From Haemonchus contortus (Eukaryota > Nematoda > Chromadorea > Rhabditida > Trichostrongylidae), in assembly GCA_000469685.2 (NCBI GenBank), contig LS997562.1, positions 40,376,345 through 40,440,344 on the forward strand: a DNA stretch of 64,000 nt. The letters are read 5' to 3'. The position numbers and the translations under genes are program-made. Shown here piece after piece: positions 33,600 to 46,100 of this stretch (position 1 is the first letter of the stretch; every line of letters begins with the position of its first letter). A model generated the notes under the pieces. It did not search any database and had not been told where the DNA came from. It saw nothing but the letters and a program-made list of their open reading frames with translations.

Positions 33600-35560
33600 T
33601 AAAGTAGTATCTATTGGTCATTCATTTATCTACCTAAGCCAAATCGCAGAAAACAAGCTTTTACCCATTCCCCTGCGCCAGACCTTTACTAAAAAAATTG
33701 ATTCTGTTTGTAACGATTATCAGTGGGGACAATATTGTGGGCCGTACTTGGTGGAAAATACCCCCTATACCGCTTGTGTAACCCTAAGAAACATGGTTTT
33801 AATATCAAAAACTTAACTATTCATAGGATGATGACGTATGCCATGGCTTTTGTAATGAGCATGACTTTGGAGATGTTCCATGAATAGCTGAATATCCTTT
33901 GGAAATGTATTGAAGAAATGTTCAAGACGCGAACGATACGAAATATTACTGACACGACTCATGAACGGACCACATATTGACGAAAGCTAGCCAAGGGGAA
34001 GGCATACGTGGCTATAAAGCTCTTAGATAAACACTATAAACAAGAAATGTTTAGTTTTGAACAAATACGTCAGAAGAACGTTCGGTGATAACGACGACCA
34101 TTGTGATAAGAGGAAATGGCCGGCGGCAGAGGGCTCAATAGAGACCGGCCAGCTTAACACTTCAGTCGGGTACGATAGAAGTGGCCGCTTCCGGTCCAGC
34201 CGTCACTTAAGCTTTCCAGTTCGGCCGACACTCTTCAGATAACGGGCCATGAGATGTGCGGACATCGATAAAACAATGTTTTGCCGACGAAAGAAAACAT
34301 AACCATCAACAGGAAACGGGCCAACTTTTTCGGTACGGGGAATTCAAGGAATTTCATAAATTCATAATTTATTGCCAGACGAAATCTGGCTATCCCAGGA
34401 GCTGATGGAATATGCTTTTTCTTGGCTGGGGCCTCCAATGTGGACTAGCGGTGGCGAAGAATGAAACTGAGTTTGGAATCAACTGATTCTCGGTAGAGAA
34501 GACGAGGATGTGAAAATGTGCCATTACCGAGGGTAAGGGGATGAAATTTCACCTGCGCTGATGGGGCCCTTCACGGTTTTAGAGGTGTCATATTGGCACC
34601 AGGTTTGTGTGGGAAAATATTGACTGGGAGAAGGATATTGACTTCTGAGTAGTTCTAATCCGCAAATATTATGTTGACTAAACGAACGCTCATATATAAG
34701 GTTTCAGTGGATCTTGGGAGCATGCCGTATACCGAAACAAGTTGATAAACAGTACGCATCCCATAAAGATTTGAATAGGATAACCCAGGCTTAATGCACA
34801 TCCCCATGGACCCCTTGGACCATAGCAATAATGAACAAAAACCCTTTGTGAGAATGCGTTTGAGCTGTGGTTCAAAGTTTAGGTTACTTCTCAACCACTT
34901 TTCTCTCGCTTTCGTGTGGCGAGTGATTGAGGTGACCAACTTGTCTCTTCGAGGACTAGTAAAGGTTGTTCGCCTTTGCTTCATTTCCAACTATTCAGAA
35001 GCAACATACACACGAGACAATGGATGAGGCTTCGGGATAGTGGACTTATGGGAAGCAATTTGGCTGTGGGTAGTGGCTGTCTCACTATCAGAAAAGGCTC
35101 GTTTGTGGTTTGCTTATTTGGAAAATGGAAACCCTGAAAAAGGAGACTTTCATGCACGATCCACCACATGATGCAGCGGATCCTGAAATTGGTTTGGCAG
35201 AGGCGAAATCGGAACGTTAGCCTGATAAAAAGTTCAATCTTGAGAGGCCTCAATAATCATTCTCACTGATCTGATAATGTCAAGATTTCAAGATGCTGAA
35301 TATGACGCTCCCCTTCAACTTATTGAAATGATGGTTGTATTTATGGAGATGAGATGGGTTGAAGCGAAAGTACTAATACACTCGCAAAATTGATACTCGC
35401 CAGATTAGCAGAGTTCATGCCAAGATGCCTTACACGACAGGAAGACCGGTCATTCGGCACTGAATGCGGGTTGGGCTCATCTATGTACAAGATTATGTAC
35501 AATAGGCTGACTGCTAGCCTGTCTGTTGGCTAACATCAATCATGTATATGCCTGATACCT
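33600..35560. other. Gene-free stretch
   Basis: I see no supported gene, RNA or repeat here. Open frames of 60-110 codons overlap on both strands (for example 34655-35253) with no splice partners. Confidence 0.4.
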
Positions 35561-35574
35561 ATGCAAACATTTTT

Positions 35575-35834
35575 ACGATTATTAATAGGCTTCAGATGCA
35601 TAGCGTACTCCGACGAAAAACTGGTCAATCTCGGAATCCTATATAATGCTGAGAGTTCGCCCAAAGTCCAGAAAACATTTAGGACGAAAAAACTGCCAGT
35701 TACAAGTGGCAGCAATGAATGCAGTAATACATATGAGCAGCAGTGAATTGCTGATGCACCCTGCACGAGGAAATTCAATACAATCCACTTTTCCCATCAT
35801 TTACCCGCTTTTTGATCCCCAGAACATCAACCCA
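35575..35834 (+). repeat. Inverted repeat pair, left copy
   Basis: This segment matches, in reverse orientation, 37034-37290. The best part (35655-35834) shares 'gagttcgc.caaagtccagaa', 'gaatgcagtaatacatatgagcag' and 'attcaatacaatccacttttccc'. Weaker similarity continues to about 35575. Indels shift the frame between copies, so the similarity is at DNA level. Confidence 0.75.
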
Positions 35835-37033
35835 AATATTCCTCAGATTATTGCTTGGCTTGGGCCTTTGGAACACCTTTTCCCATCAGATCCCTTTGGA
35901 CATGAATCAGTTGTATTTGTTTATAATATTGATGATATTAATTAAATTAGCATCAACGATACCAATAAATCAATGGATCGATAATCACGATAAGAGTTTT
36001 TACAATTCGAGAAGGGTGTCCCCTATTAAAATTGGCCAAACCGCTTTATCTGAATGGCATTTTGATAAGGTGTTAGGACTCGTTCAATGGTCTAAAAAAG
36101 GTTTATGTAAGGGATGAAGAGTGGTGGGAAGAAGGCGCCGACTATACTGATGCCCTTTAGAGGGGTAAAAGTGAAGCCAACTAATTTTGGAAAGTGACAA
36201 AGAACCAGGAAAAACACAAAATTGCTGGGAAAGCGAATTTATGAAGGGGCCTTCAATTTTTCCTCCCTTCGCAACTCTTCATTGTATGGTATCATTTTTC
36301 ACACTTCTCCCCCCACTCATGAAAAGAGCCGCTAGTCTTTTCTGACGTCTCAAGAGGCCTCCGACAGAGCAATGATAATCACCAAGAGGCAAAAGCTCCG
36401 TCATGAGCAAATCAAGTGGTGCGGGGTTGTGATCCTTGTGCAAACATCAAACGAATCAGCAATTCACGCTTTCAACCCCGAAAACTATGCCCAATGGACA
36501 GATTAACTGGCTCAGAAATCAGCCGAAAAGTGTTCGTCGTTAGTCTTTTGGTCTTTCAGAGATTGATGGAGTGCTAAGTAGAGTTACTTAGACTGATGAC
36601 AACTGTCGGAAGACATAAGAAAGCCAAGGCTGAATGGGAAACGAGGGGTTTAGGGTATCTTTAGACATTTCTGGAAAAAACATCAACACCATTGACTGAA
36701 TTTACAGCTGACTTATCCGAAGAAATATAGGTCTCTCCCTCTTCAACCACCTCTCTTACCTCTCCTTGTACGTTCCATTAAAACCGTACGTGCTCAATGA
36801 AGGAGCACATGAAATTCCTTGATAACAGTTGATTCAGGCAGCCTAGGGTAGGCCATGCCGCTCAAAATTAGCCTAGACAGTGAGGTCGATTGGAAGAGTC
36901 CAGAGAGCCTTTTTTTTCAGGTTTGCGAGCTTTCAACTTTTAAGCTTCTTGTAAGACCCTCTAAAACCTCTAAAATGTTCTATTTGATAAAATCTTAGTG
37001 AAATCACCAAAAAGTGCATTTTGTTATCGTTAT

Positions 37034-37290
37034 TGGGTTGGTGTTCTGGGGATCAAAAAGCGGGTAAATGATGGGAAAAGTGGATTGTATTGAATTCTCT
37101 CGTGCAGGGTGCATCGCCAATTCAGTGCTGCTCATATGTATTACTGCATTCAATACTGCAATTTGTTACTAGCAGTTTTTGTCTTCCTAAATGTCTTCTG
37201 GACTTTGTGCGAACTCTCACTAATACAGGATTTTGAGAATGGTCAGCCTCAGGTCGGACTGCGCCAAACATCCGAAATCTACCAGTAATC
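37034..37290 (-). repeat. Inverted repeat pair, right copy
   Basis: This is the reverse-complement partner of 35575-35834. The two copies enclose about 1.2 kb without a recognisable transposase. They could be two independent insertions of one repeat family or the ends of an old foldback element. Confidence 0.75.
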
Positions 37291-38039
37291 GAGCAGTTAT
37301 TCGAGCGGCTATAAAAATCCACGAAATCATGCTTGGGTAAGCCAGGTTTACGCTCCCAGATGAGCAACTTAAACAATCTCGCTTTTTGAGGGCGAATTAG
37401 TGGCTTATACATCAGCTGTTACCCATACCGCGAATCTGCTCAATAATGCGAGTACGATAAACGGAAAGGAGCAAATAATCAAATCCCAAACTGATGAAAA
37501 ATTAATACAAATAGTGCATGAATAAGGGAATGAATAAATATGAATTTAAGTAAACAGTGTGATCGCGAATCCTATTGCTGATTATACACATTGGCCCCAA
37601 GGCGGCGAATCCATGACCGAATTTCGCTAGGCACCTGCTTACTGATGGCCACCAACTGTCACCAGACTTATTTTTTAGGATAACACAATGGCACATAGAT
37701 CAGTTGTCCCCTTTAAACTCAGTCTATAACCTCCTATCCTATTACTACTCTCAACAAATATACCTTCGCGATCTAGAATTACAGCCAAATACGTGGCACA
37801 CTCCTGAAAATGATCACATACCACTCGGTGTTTCAATCTTTGATAGAAAATCGTGATAATTTATTGTATTCCAATAATATAATATGAAATATAACATTAT
37901 AATATCATGTAATGGTATAGCTAGTGTAACAACTATGTGTCTTCGAAGACGATGTTCCAGAAAAACGGCGCTATCCCTGCTCCGCTATACCCATTCCGTT
38001 AAAACTTAGGAAAAAGTTTTTCCAGCGGGATGTGGGAAA

Positions 38040-38800
38040 ATAGGAAATTCCTAAAGTCTCAGAAGCGCGAATAAAAAGGTGATGATGCCACGAGTATTGT
38101 GTTGAAATGTTGCAGGCTGACTTTTGAGCCTTGGACTTTAGTTTCGTGAGATTCCCAAGTGAAATCCCCATGAGTAACGGCTATGCCCTTGAAAAACAAC
38201 GTCTTCGATTCGCACCACATAGTAAACATGGGCTTCCAGAGAGCCCACTGACTGATGGACGTATCCACACGTGCGGGGGCGGAGCGATCCACTTGGTGGA
38301 AAGCGTCGAAAAGCCGCTGATTCCCGTCGTATTAGGCGCGAAGTGCCAACATACAATCGCTCGTCTCCGCCTAAGTTGGTCATCAATTAAATTTGGCATC
38401 TCGACTCGGCCATTTATTCATGGCCGTTGGTCGGCTCTATTGCCATGTGGACGCGTGGCGGCTGGTTAGATGAGACTGGCTGGCTGCCTGACTGGCCAAA
38501 ACTGGCTGGCTGCTGTTGCAGTTGAAATGGAGAGCAGTCAAGTGGAAAATGATAGGTGGTGGGAATAAGATGAGGGAGAAGTTGATGGGATAGGTACGTC
38601 GCGTCGTGGGAATGTTGTGTAAGTGAACATGGAATTTCTAACGACTTACCGAAGACGTCGTTCATCAACACCACCACAGTAGGCATCCGGGCAAGAACAG
38701 CTCATACGACTGCCCATTCCAAAGGATAATGAGCCAGGCCACCTCCAACTCGTTCACCACCCAAGTCACACCTGTAATACAGCTTGGAAGGAATGTGATT
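38040..38800 (-). other. GC-richer island with overlapping open frames
   Basis: This stretch is clearly richer in G, C and CpG than its surroundings and has several overlapping open frames on both strands. On the minus strand the frame at 38138-38386 reads through '...SLEAHVYYVVRIEDVVFQG...'. A strong GTAAGT donor at 38643-38648 ends a small Cys-rich frame (MGSRMSCSCPDAYCGGVD, about 38649-38719). The phases of these two pieces do not join simply. A CTGGCTG minisatellite lies at about 38475-38515. The island may hold exons of an unrecognised gene or may be repeat-derived. Confidence 0.3.
38475..38515 (+). repeat. CTGGCTG short tandem repeat
   Basis: The words 'gactggctggctgcctgactggcc' and 'aaactggctggctgctg' form two blocks of a degenerate 4-8 base repeat. 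Confidence 0.6.
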
Positions 38801-39599
38801 CGAAATCTGAAAAGTCTGAAATGCAGAAGAATATGTAAGCACGAAAAAATGGAAAAGGAAGCGAGAAAACTGAGAAAACACAGGGTGAGAGACATATAGA
38901 GAGATGATTCGGGGAAAACCGAGAAAAAAGTATAAAATTCTTAGTTACTGGTAATCTCCTTCAGAACTAAACTCCCATTTCGTTCTAAATTGGTTGGGTA
39001 TCGGATTGGCTTTTGTGTAGTATACGGCGGATCAAGATGAAGCCATCTTTTGGGCTCGCTTGTGAGACGTCCTATCCCACACATAATGAAAGACGAGCCG
39101 ATACTTACAACGTCAATGTTCCTATCCTAATAAATCTACTTAATAGCCATGTAATCTGTCATTTACTGCTCGTTTTTTTGTGGTAATAAGAGGAAAGCTG
39201 CAGCTCTGCAGTAACAAGTGACGGCGCATGATCCCACGCCGAGCTCGGGTAACAATCCCTAAATCTTGTTCCTACTGGACTGAGGAAACTTACCTCCAGA
39301 AGCGTTAGATTGGCGTTTGGCCTATTTAGGATGATGAGCAGCCTCCCAGCTTACATACCCTTATCCAAAAGCAAATCATCTTGAATTCAAGCCGAATGCG
39401 TGGCGTAGCCCAGCAGAGGACTAACAAGGGGATTCATCCGACCCACCCTTTAAAACTGGCTTTGGCTAAGGTTATCTGCATTGGAGGTTAATCCTCAACT
39501 GATGCTGGTCCCTTTCCCTTTCCCCCAGGAAATCCCTTCATCGATAACGGCTAGTCCCATCTGGGTTTGTGAAACAAATTGGACACTGAAAGAAAAGGC

Positions 39600-39740
39600 C
39601 CCCCTTCCAACGACGGCATACGGCCTGATGACTGATTCATTTGAATTTCATTATTGGCTTACGGTTGTAGTTACCTACCCAGTCAACATTGTTTGTTTAC
39701 CCGTTGTCATACGAAAAACACCGATTCTGAACATTGTGAG
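39600..39740 (+). other. Possible transmembrane exon, chemoreceptor-like (weak)
   Basis: One plus-strand frame within 39481-39792 encodes a hydrophobic helix, FHYWLTVVVTYPVNIVCLP, directly followed by a VVIRKTP ending. Nematode serpentine chemoreceptors of the Srh/Str type often have a first membrane helix ending in a K-T-P motif. No further exon with the other helices was found, so this may be chance or a fragment of a pseudogene. Confidence 0.15.
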
Positions 39741-39880
39741 GAGAAAGGCTTTGAGGGGATTCCATAAAGAAAAGAATAGATGCGGAAAGTAAATAATTGA
39801 ATACCTAAAAAGGACTTTGTTCTACCAATTTCGGGGCAATATTTATTATCGAGACAGCTATATCGGTAGACAGAGTAAAG

Positions 39881-40135
39881 GAGAACACACGAAATTAGAG
39901 CTGTACAGCGCTAATTGATTGGTTCAGGATGCGCCATGCAGTGAGCACTGTCATGAATTGATAGAAGTATTTGTATCGTACAGAAATGAGAGAGAGACAG
40001 AGACAAACTGAAGGTGAGCACACGAAAGTAGATCTGTGCAGCGCTAATTGATTGGTCTAGGATACGCCATGCAGTGAGCACTGACATAGACTGATAGAAG
40101 TAATTGTATTGTATAGAAATGAGAAAAATATTAGC
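39881..40135 (+). repeat. Tandem duplication, two units of 133 bp
   Basis: The block 'gagaacacacgaaattagagctgtacagcgctaattgattgg...' starting at 39881 is repeated at about 40014 with an offset of 133 bases. The second unit has several substitutions and no copy of the 'agagagacagagac' stretch after its end. Each unit contains the word GGAT(G/A)CGCCATGCAGTGAGCACTG. Confidence 0.85.
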
Positions 40136-40149
40136 ATGATGCAAAATGT

Positions 40150-43100
40150 TATGAAATCCTACGCCGAACATTCTGAATGTACGATTTCTCCTTCTCACTT
40201 TACCCACATTGCGTTAAAAGCCATTCGACAGCTCATAGCTCGCTCCATAATGTGCTTCCTGCCTGGACAGCTAGCTTCAAGATTGGTTTGATGATGTATT
40301 TCAATACTGCTTACACGTACTAATACACAAATAAAAATGTACAATAGTTACAGTCAGTTAGTAGTGCATGGATGAATTGCGGGAACTCAGAGTGGGGACT
40401 TCCTAACGACCCAGATTATTAACCAAGCTTAGCCATTTGGGAGCTTCAGAAAGTTCCTGATGGCATTTGAAATGTTGAAGCAGCTTGTGATTAGGCGATC
40501 ATCCCACAACATGAAATAACCTTGCTCGGAGGTTGGTGAGAGGGTTAAGTATGGGATGGACCGGTGAGGAAGGGATAACCGGTAATAGCCATCAAAGCTA
40601 GCGCATCAAATTCCGTAACCTTCATGGTTTTTCTAAGCCCCTGAGAGGATTCATAACGGCCCAATAGGTAGCAACCAAACCAGAACACTTACGAGTACCG
40701 AAAAAGAGCATCATGGAAAAAGCATGGATGATAGCATGAAGCGGCCCTACCGGCTTTCTATCTTCTCCTGGACGGGCATAAGGAGGAGGAGCCATAGATG
40801 AAATTCTCCCATCTGCTTCATACTGGGCTAGGCTCGGTGGCCGCTACTAAAGAGTTTGAAGTCTAATCAGTGTCCTTTGTGGTTACAGGATTAGGATCTA
40901 GCAGATTTATCAAAGCAGCTTTGGCAGGGAATCCTGTCAGTGCACGGGATTAACCTCGGGGAGGAGGAGGAAGAGAAGGAGAAGTCTTAAGTAGCTTTGA
41001 GTTTTGAGCCGTATCAGGGCAACAGGGATAACGGTGGATCGTTTTTGAAAGTGTTGGCGGTTCCTGGAATAAAATATCCATGGAGAACTAGTAAATGACG
41101 ACAGAGAATTCTCGAAATAAGGGCAAACGCTTGCGGCTAAATCTGATTTATATGAGTTTTTACGATGGAATATTGACAGACATACAACAAGCACTGAGGA
41201 TGGAAAAATGGATAAATCTCAGGGATCTTCTCAAGCTTTCCTTCTGATTCTAAGATCAAATTTTTGCGAAATTTCTCCCAATTTCTAACAATAATAAAAA
41301 CAAATCGCAGTTGAAAATCATACGGACCCTTGGGGAAACAAGCATAGCCATCAATCATGTTTGAGCAGCAGACGTTGATGCAACGAGGCTATGTAAATCG
41401 AAAAAAAAGGGTAATTGTGCTCAAGGCGGGCTAGTGTCCTCTCAAATGAGCTCAGAAAAAAACGGACTTCTGGTTTGTCAATTTTTTGGAATTCAAAAAA
41501 AACTAGGGATCTGCAGCTCTGGAAGCCTTCCATATGGGAACCCTGAAAAAAAACCAAGAAAAATTCTGGTTTATGAGCGGCAAGATCTTTTTTTTCAAAA
41601 TTCCCATATAAATCATAGAATAATTCTTTAAAATTTCAATAGATATGGAAATTGACCTTTTGGCAATGAAAGCAAACCATTCAAATTCAAAAATGGCAAT
41701 AAAAGCGGAGATGTCACTTGTTTGAAGCGGCCACTGAGCAAAACCGTGGGAAAACTCGAAGGACGAGTAAACAAAACAAAAAATAGCGGAAATACCATAA
41801 AAGGAGTCAATAAAACTCAACAAAAAGAGCAATTGCACAGTCTCAATGGGCGGAGCCTAATTCTTTTGAGTGAATGGAATGTCATGAAACCACTTGGAAA
41901 ACTGATCGGCGCTAGCAGCTTTTCAAAAACTGCTCGTTTGTGCCGTCATCGTGGCCGAGCGTTCGCGACAGAATATGTGCCAAGCACCGCCCACTTGATG
42001 AGCCTTACATCCCGCCCACGACGGTTTCTGGGGCGTTTGACCCCATCGCATACCCGTAATAAAAATAAAAAGTCAATCAAAAACCCCAATTAGAAGTGTG
42101 GACGCGATTTAGCAAGCCAATCAATGGTGTTAGAGTCGATTAGCGGCGATCTGTCCCGAGAAGATGAAATGGAGAAGAAATAAACGATCTGGGAGGACCT
42201 CATTGCTGATCGGGAGGCTCAATTAGAGCAGAAATCGAGTTTACTGGGGGTTCCAAATGACCAAATACATTCAATCCATTGCCCCATCTCCTCGTTCCCA
42301 CCACCTATTCCTCCCCGAACACAACTCATCTATCATTTTCCGTGACCACCTCCCGAATTGCTTTGACGAAATGAGAACAGACCTATTTTCTTACCGTAAG
42401 ATTTTACGAAATAATTAGCAGTTCCGTATGGTGCACCTACAGACACCCTCCATTACCAGACGACAACCCCGTCACTCATAACTTCTAGTTAGCGGCGAAA
42501 AACTAATAAAAGGCCATATGCGATCTTCTTCACCAGAAAGCGTCAGAATTCCAGCGTAATTACAAGCTCAGCACATTCAGCCTATGGGAGCCGATAATTT
42601 TAGAAAGATGAAGGGAAAGGACAAAGTCTTCGGCTGTTCTTCTGAGTAGGAACAATACCGCCCTAAAAATCGGCCCAATCAGCCAAATAATCGGGGAAAG
42701 GTTCTTCCTCATAGAAAATCAGCCAGCTGAACGAACTGGGGCAGATTATATTTCCCAATCAGAGAGGAAGCGTACATGAGATCAAAAATATCAGCAACTT
42801 GGGACCTTGGGTTTCAAAAGTCTTCGCGTGAAAAAGCACCCTGGGAAGAAATGAGCAAACAAGCAATAAAACAACTACTACACAGGCCCTAAGCATTCAT
42901 TCCATCAAAATAATGGCCCTCTTCTCTTGCCTCCTTTGCCAATGACTTTCTGCCTGTGTTTTTATGGGCCACGAAGATCATCTGGGGCTCAGAAGCGATG
43001 ACTTCACCAGACCAGACGCCTGCACTCAATCTTTGTCCTGTCTCCTTAATCATCCCCCCCCCTTACCTCCTTAATCATTCCACCTCCTCAATCATTCCCT

Positions 43101-46100
43101 GCCTCTTCTTTTACCAAACCGTTGTGAAGGGCGAACATGCATTTTTGAACCCCACGGGAAAATACGTACAGAATATCAAAATAAAGACATCAAGCCTTCC
43201 TTCTGCTATTGAATTATAAAAAAATTCGGGGATAGTAATATTCCTACAGTAAGAGTCAAATGCCCAGTTTGATCCCGTCAAAAAATCCCTGGCTAGCTCT
43301 CTATGAATATCTTGTTGTTCTGGTCTTCTTTCAATCACAACCAGCCATTCAGCTTCTCAACAAACAGTTTAGGGCAGAAAATCCTGATAGTATGTGTGGG
43401 AGGAAATCCTATCAAACAATACTTTTCATGCATCAGTGATCAGAAGGCAAATAGTTACGATAATATGATCAGGTTTTTTGGCTAGCTATCTATCCGCCCA
43501 TAAATTTCTAGTCACTGCTATCGAGTGATATTTCTATTCTGGTCATTGTGATAAATGATTACCGCCTCGACGCCGCATGGGGGTGAGAACGACCTCAAAC
43601 AAGGAAAAAGGCTATCACTCGAGAACCGGCTACCTGTCCACATTGAATGGAGACAACAGAGTATTCAGCCTCTCTTATAAGCTCCTTCTCCTACTACCTT
43701 AACCCCTCCGCCCACTCCCTTCAGCACAATCCTCTCACAAACACAGAATCATTACTCCAAAATTATTTGCTATGATCATGAAGAAGAACGTAAAGCCTGT
43801 GAAGTTGATCGAGCCTCAGGATGCGCCATGCATGCAGAGTCATAGTAAACCACAGAAGAGTTTGAAAGAGCTCTGGCCTATATTACCAGTTGGAAAATAG
43901 AGTCGAAAGAAGACGAACAAAAATTATAAAAAATCTAAGGAGGATAAAGATTGGCACCTAAAAAACATAGAAATAAACTGCTCGCGCTACCCTATTTCCT
44001 GTTTAATGGTGGATGAACGGATCACATATTCACCTTCCATCAAGAATTCTGAATGCGATTGATTACGTTTCGTGCATAAACAATGACCATCTGCTTGAGT
44101 CAGTGTACTTATACAACCACACAAATCTGTTACCAATCAATCGAAATGGTTGTAATGAGAAGCTCGGCCGATCTCGACTAGAACCGGTTCAGGATTATCC
44201 AGATGTGGGGGTGGTAAAGTTCCTGGAACCTTCCAATTACATCTAGGTATAGCAAACATGGACGAGAACCTCGATCCCAGAACTACTCAAATATGAAAGA
44301 TCTTGAACTTCCAACACACCATATGCTTATAGCTATAATTGGGAGCCTATCCGTGGCATTGTTCTGTTAAAAGGAAGGAGATCAAGAAGACTATGCAATT
44401 ACACTCCCTACCCACATCAAGGGCGAAGCTGAGCATAGCAAGCAATGGTAACCCTTCTGTTCTCATGGACAGAGGATTGACTCTGGTCAAAAAAACTAGC
44501 CGTTTATACTTCATGCTACTCAACTGGGGCTATATCCGTCGGGAAGGAACACAGATTGACATATCGCAACCCACGTTATTGTGCAAGCTCATTGCGCATT
44601 CATGACTGATTCCTATTGAGAATTCATTTTCAATCCATTTTTCCACACTACGTCAGCGATAGCTTTCTTTTTCACGCCGAATACGATTACACGTTCACTA
44701 TCAAATCTTTTGAAAGAAAGCCCACAAGTTTTAGATTCTCTATTGACCATCTTCAGCGATCTTCAGAAAATAACTACCTTTACTGGTCTTATTGTTAGAA
44801 TGATAACTGCCTAAGCCATCTTAGCCCTTTATCCCTCCAGAACCAACCATCATGGTACCAGACTACTCTAAAAAACGAAAAGGTAACTAAATGGAATGAA
44901 TAGAAAGCAAAGAGCAGTTGGAGACTGACTTGAACACTGGCAGATCCCTTCGGGTCATTGTATAGCCCAGAATGTATTCGAGGACCATTTCAGTTTTTGA
45001 AGGAGGACGAATGCGTGGCTGCACTTCAAAGGGGGAACGATCTCTCTAGTCCTTTTCAAAATGTGTTCAACTCTATTCTAATAGACAATTTCAGCCTCTA
45101 CTTCACCATAAAATTCCATTTCATGCCCAACACCTGGAAAAAATGGAGATGCAGTACCCAAAGAACTAAGCACCTGTTCTTAAATTGGAAAAAAAGCCAG
45201 AAAACCATATTTGAGAATCAAAAACAAACAAAAAAGGAAGTGTTCTCATATCACAATATAAAAAAAAAACTTCAAAAACAAAAGTTCTTAATGTTTAAAA
45301 AACTGAGTTATTCTTTTTAGATTTTTCAGATATTTTTGAGCAGGGTTAACAAAAGTCATCGTAACAAATAAGTGTCAAAAAGAAACAAACAAGTAACTAG
45401 ACATATCAAAAAGTTGATTTGTTTGATGTAAAAGCTTGCTAATAGTCAAAAGAAGCGGAATTCCATTCACACATGGCAAAAGCTCATTAAAATTCGTTGT
45501 GCGCTAGAAATGGCAGCAGTGGTGGCGGCGGAATGTTCGATTTCAAAGGCAGATATGCGCATAGTGGGACTAGGAGTGTGAAGCTTTATATCCGGCAAAG
45601 CTCGGAAGTCTGATGAATCTGTTTCTTGCCTTATGGCGACGTTGATGTAGTCGGCGGGGCTTGGCTGATGGCGACAGCCGACGGAACTTACGTCAACGGT
45701 TAATTGTTGCCGTAACGGCTGTAAATGGTCATAAATAACACATAATATGGGGAATTGAACAAGGGTAGAATTGCTTTGGACGAGAAAGAAAGCCAGAGAG
45801 TGTGAAAGAGAATTTGCAGTAATGTTGCAAAAGCAGAAGGAAGAAGAATGCAAAGATAATGAAGGAGACTGCAAAATTGCAAAGGACGACCAAAAGGCGG
45901 CCTGGAAATGAGCATAGAAAGGCTTACTGCAAGATCGAAGGGTGTGAAAACACTACTGAATCTTCCAGGGTGGCCATATTGTTTGGCCTTCATGAATTCT
46001 CGAGTTGCGCCGTTTAATTGGCTCCCATTCAGGGTTGTGAAGGTAATTGGAAGCGTACCAGGTATCAAATGATCTACTGTGAGTACGACAAGACGGAAGG

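Noticed and set aside
39881..40135. CRISPR-like or other regularly spaced array
   Set aside because: There are only two units, they are adjacent, and the similarity covers the whole unit, so it is a simple tandem duplication.
45467..46068. Gene from two overlapping minus-strand frames of 135 and 122 codons
   Set aside because: The frames overlap each other, contain T-rich low-complexity parts, and have no good splice sites that could join them.
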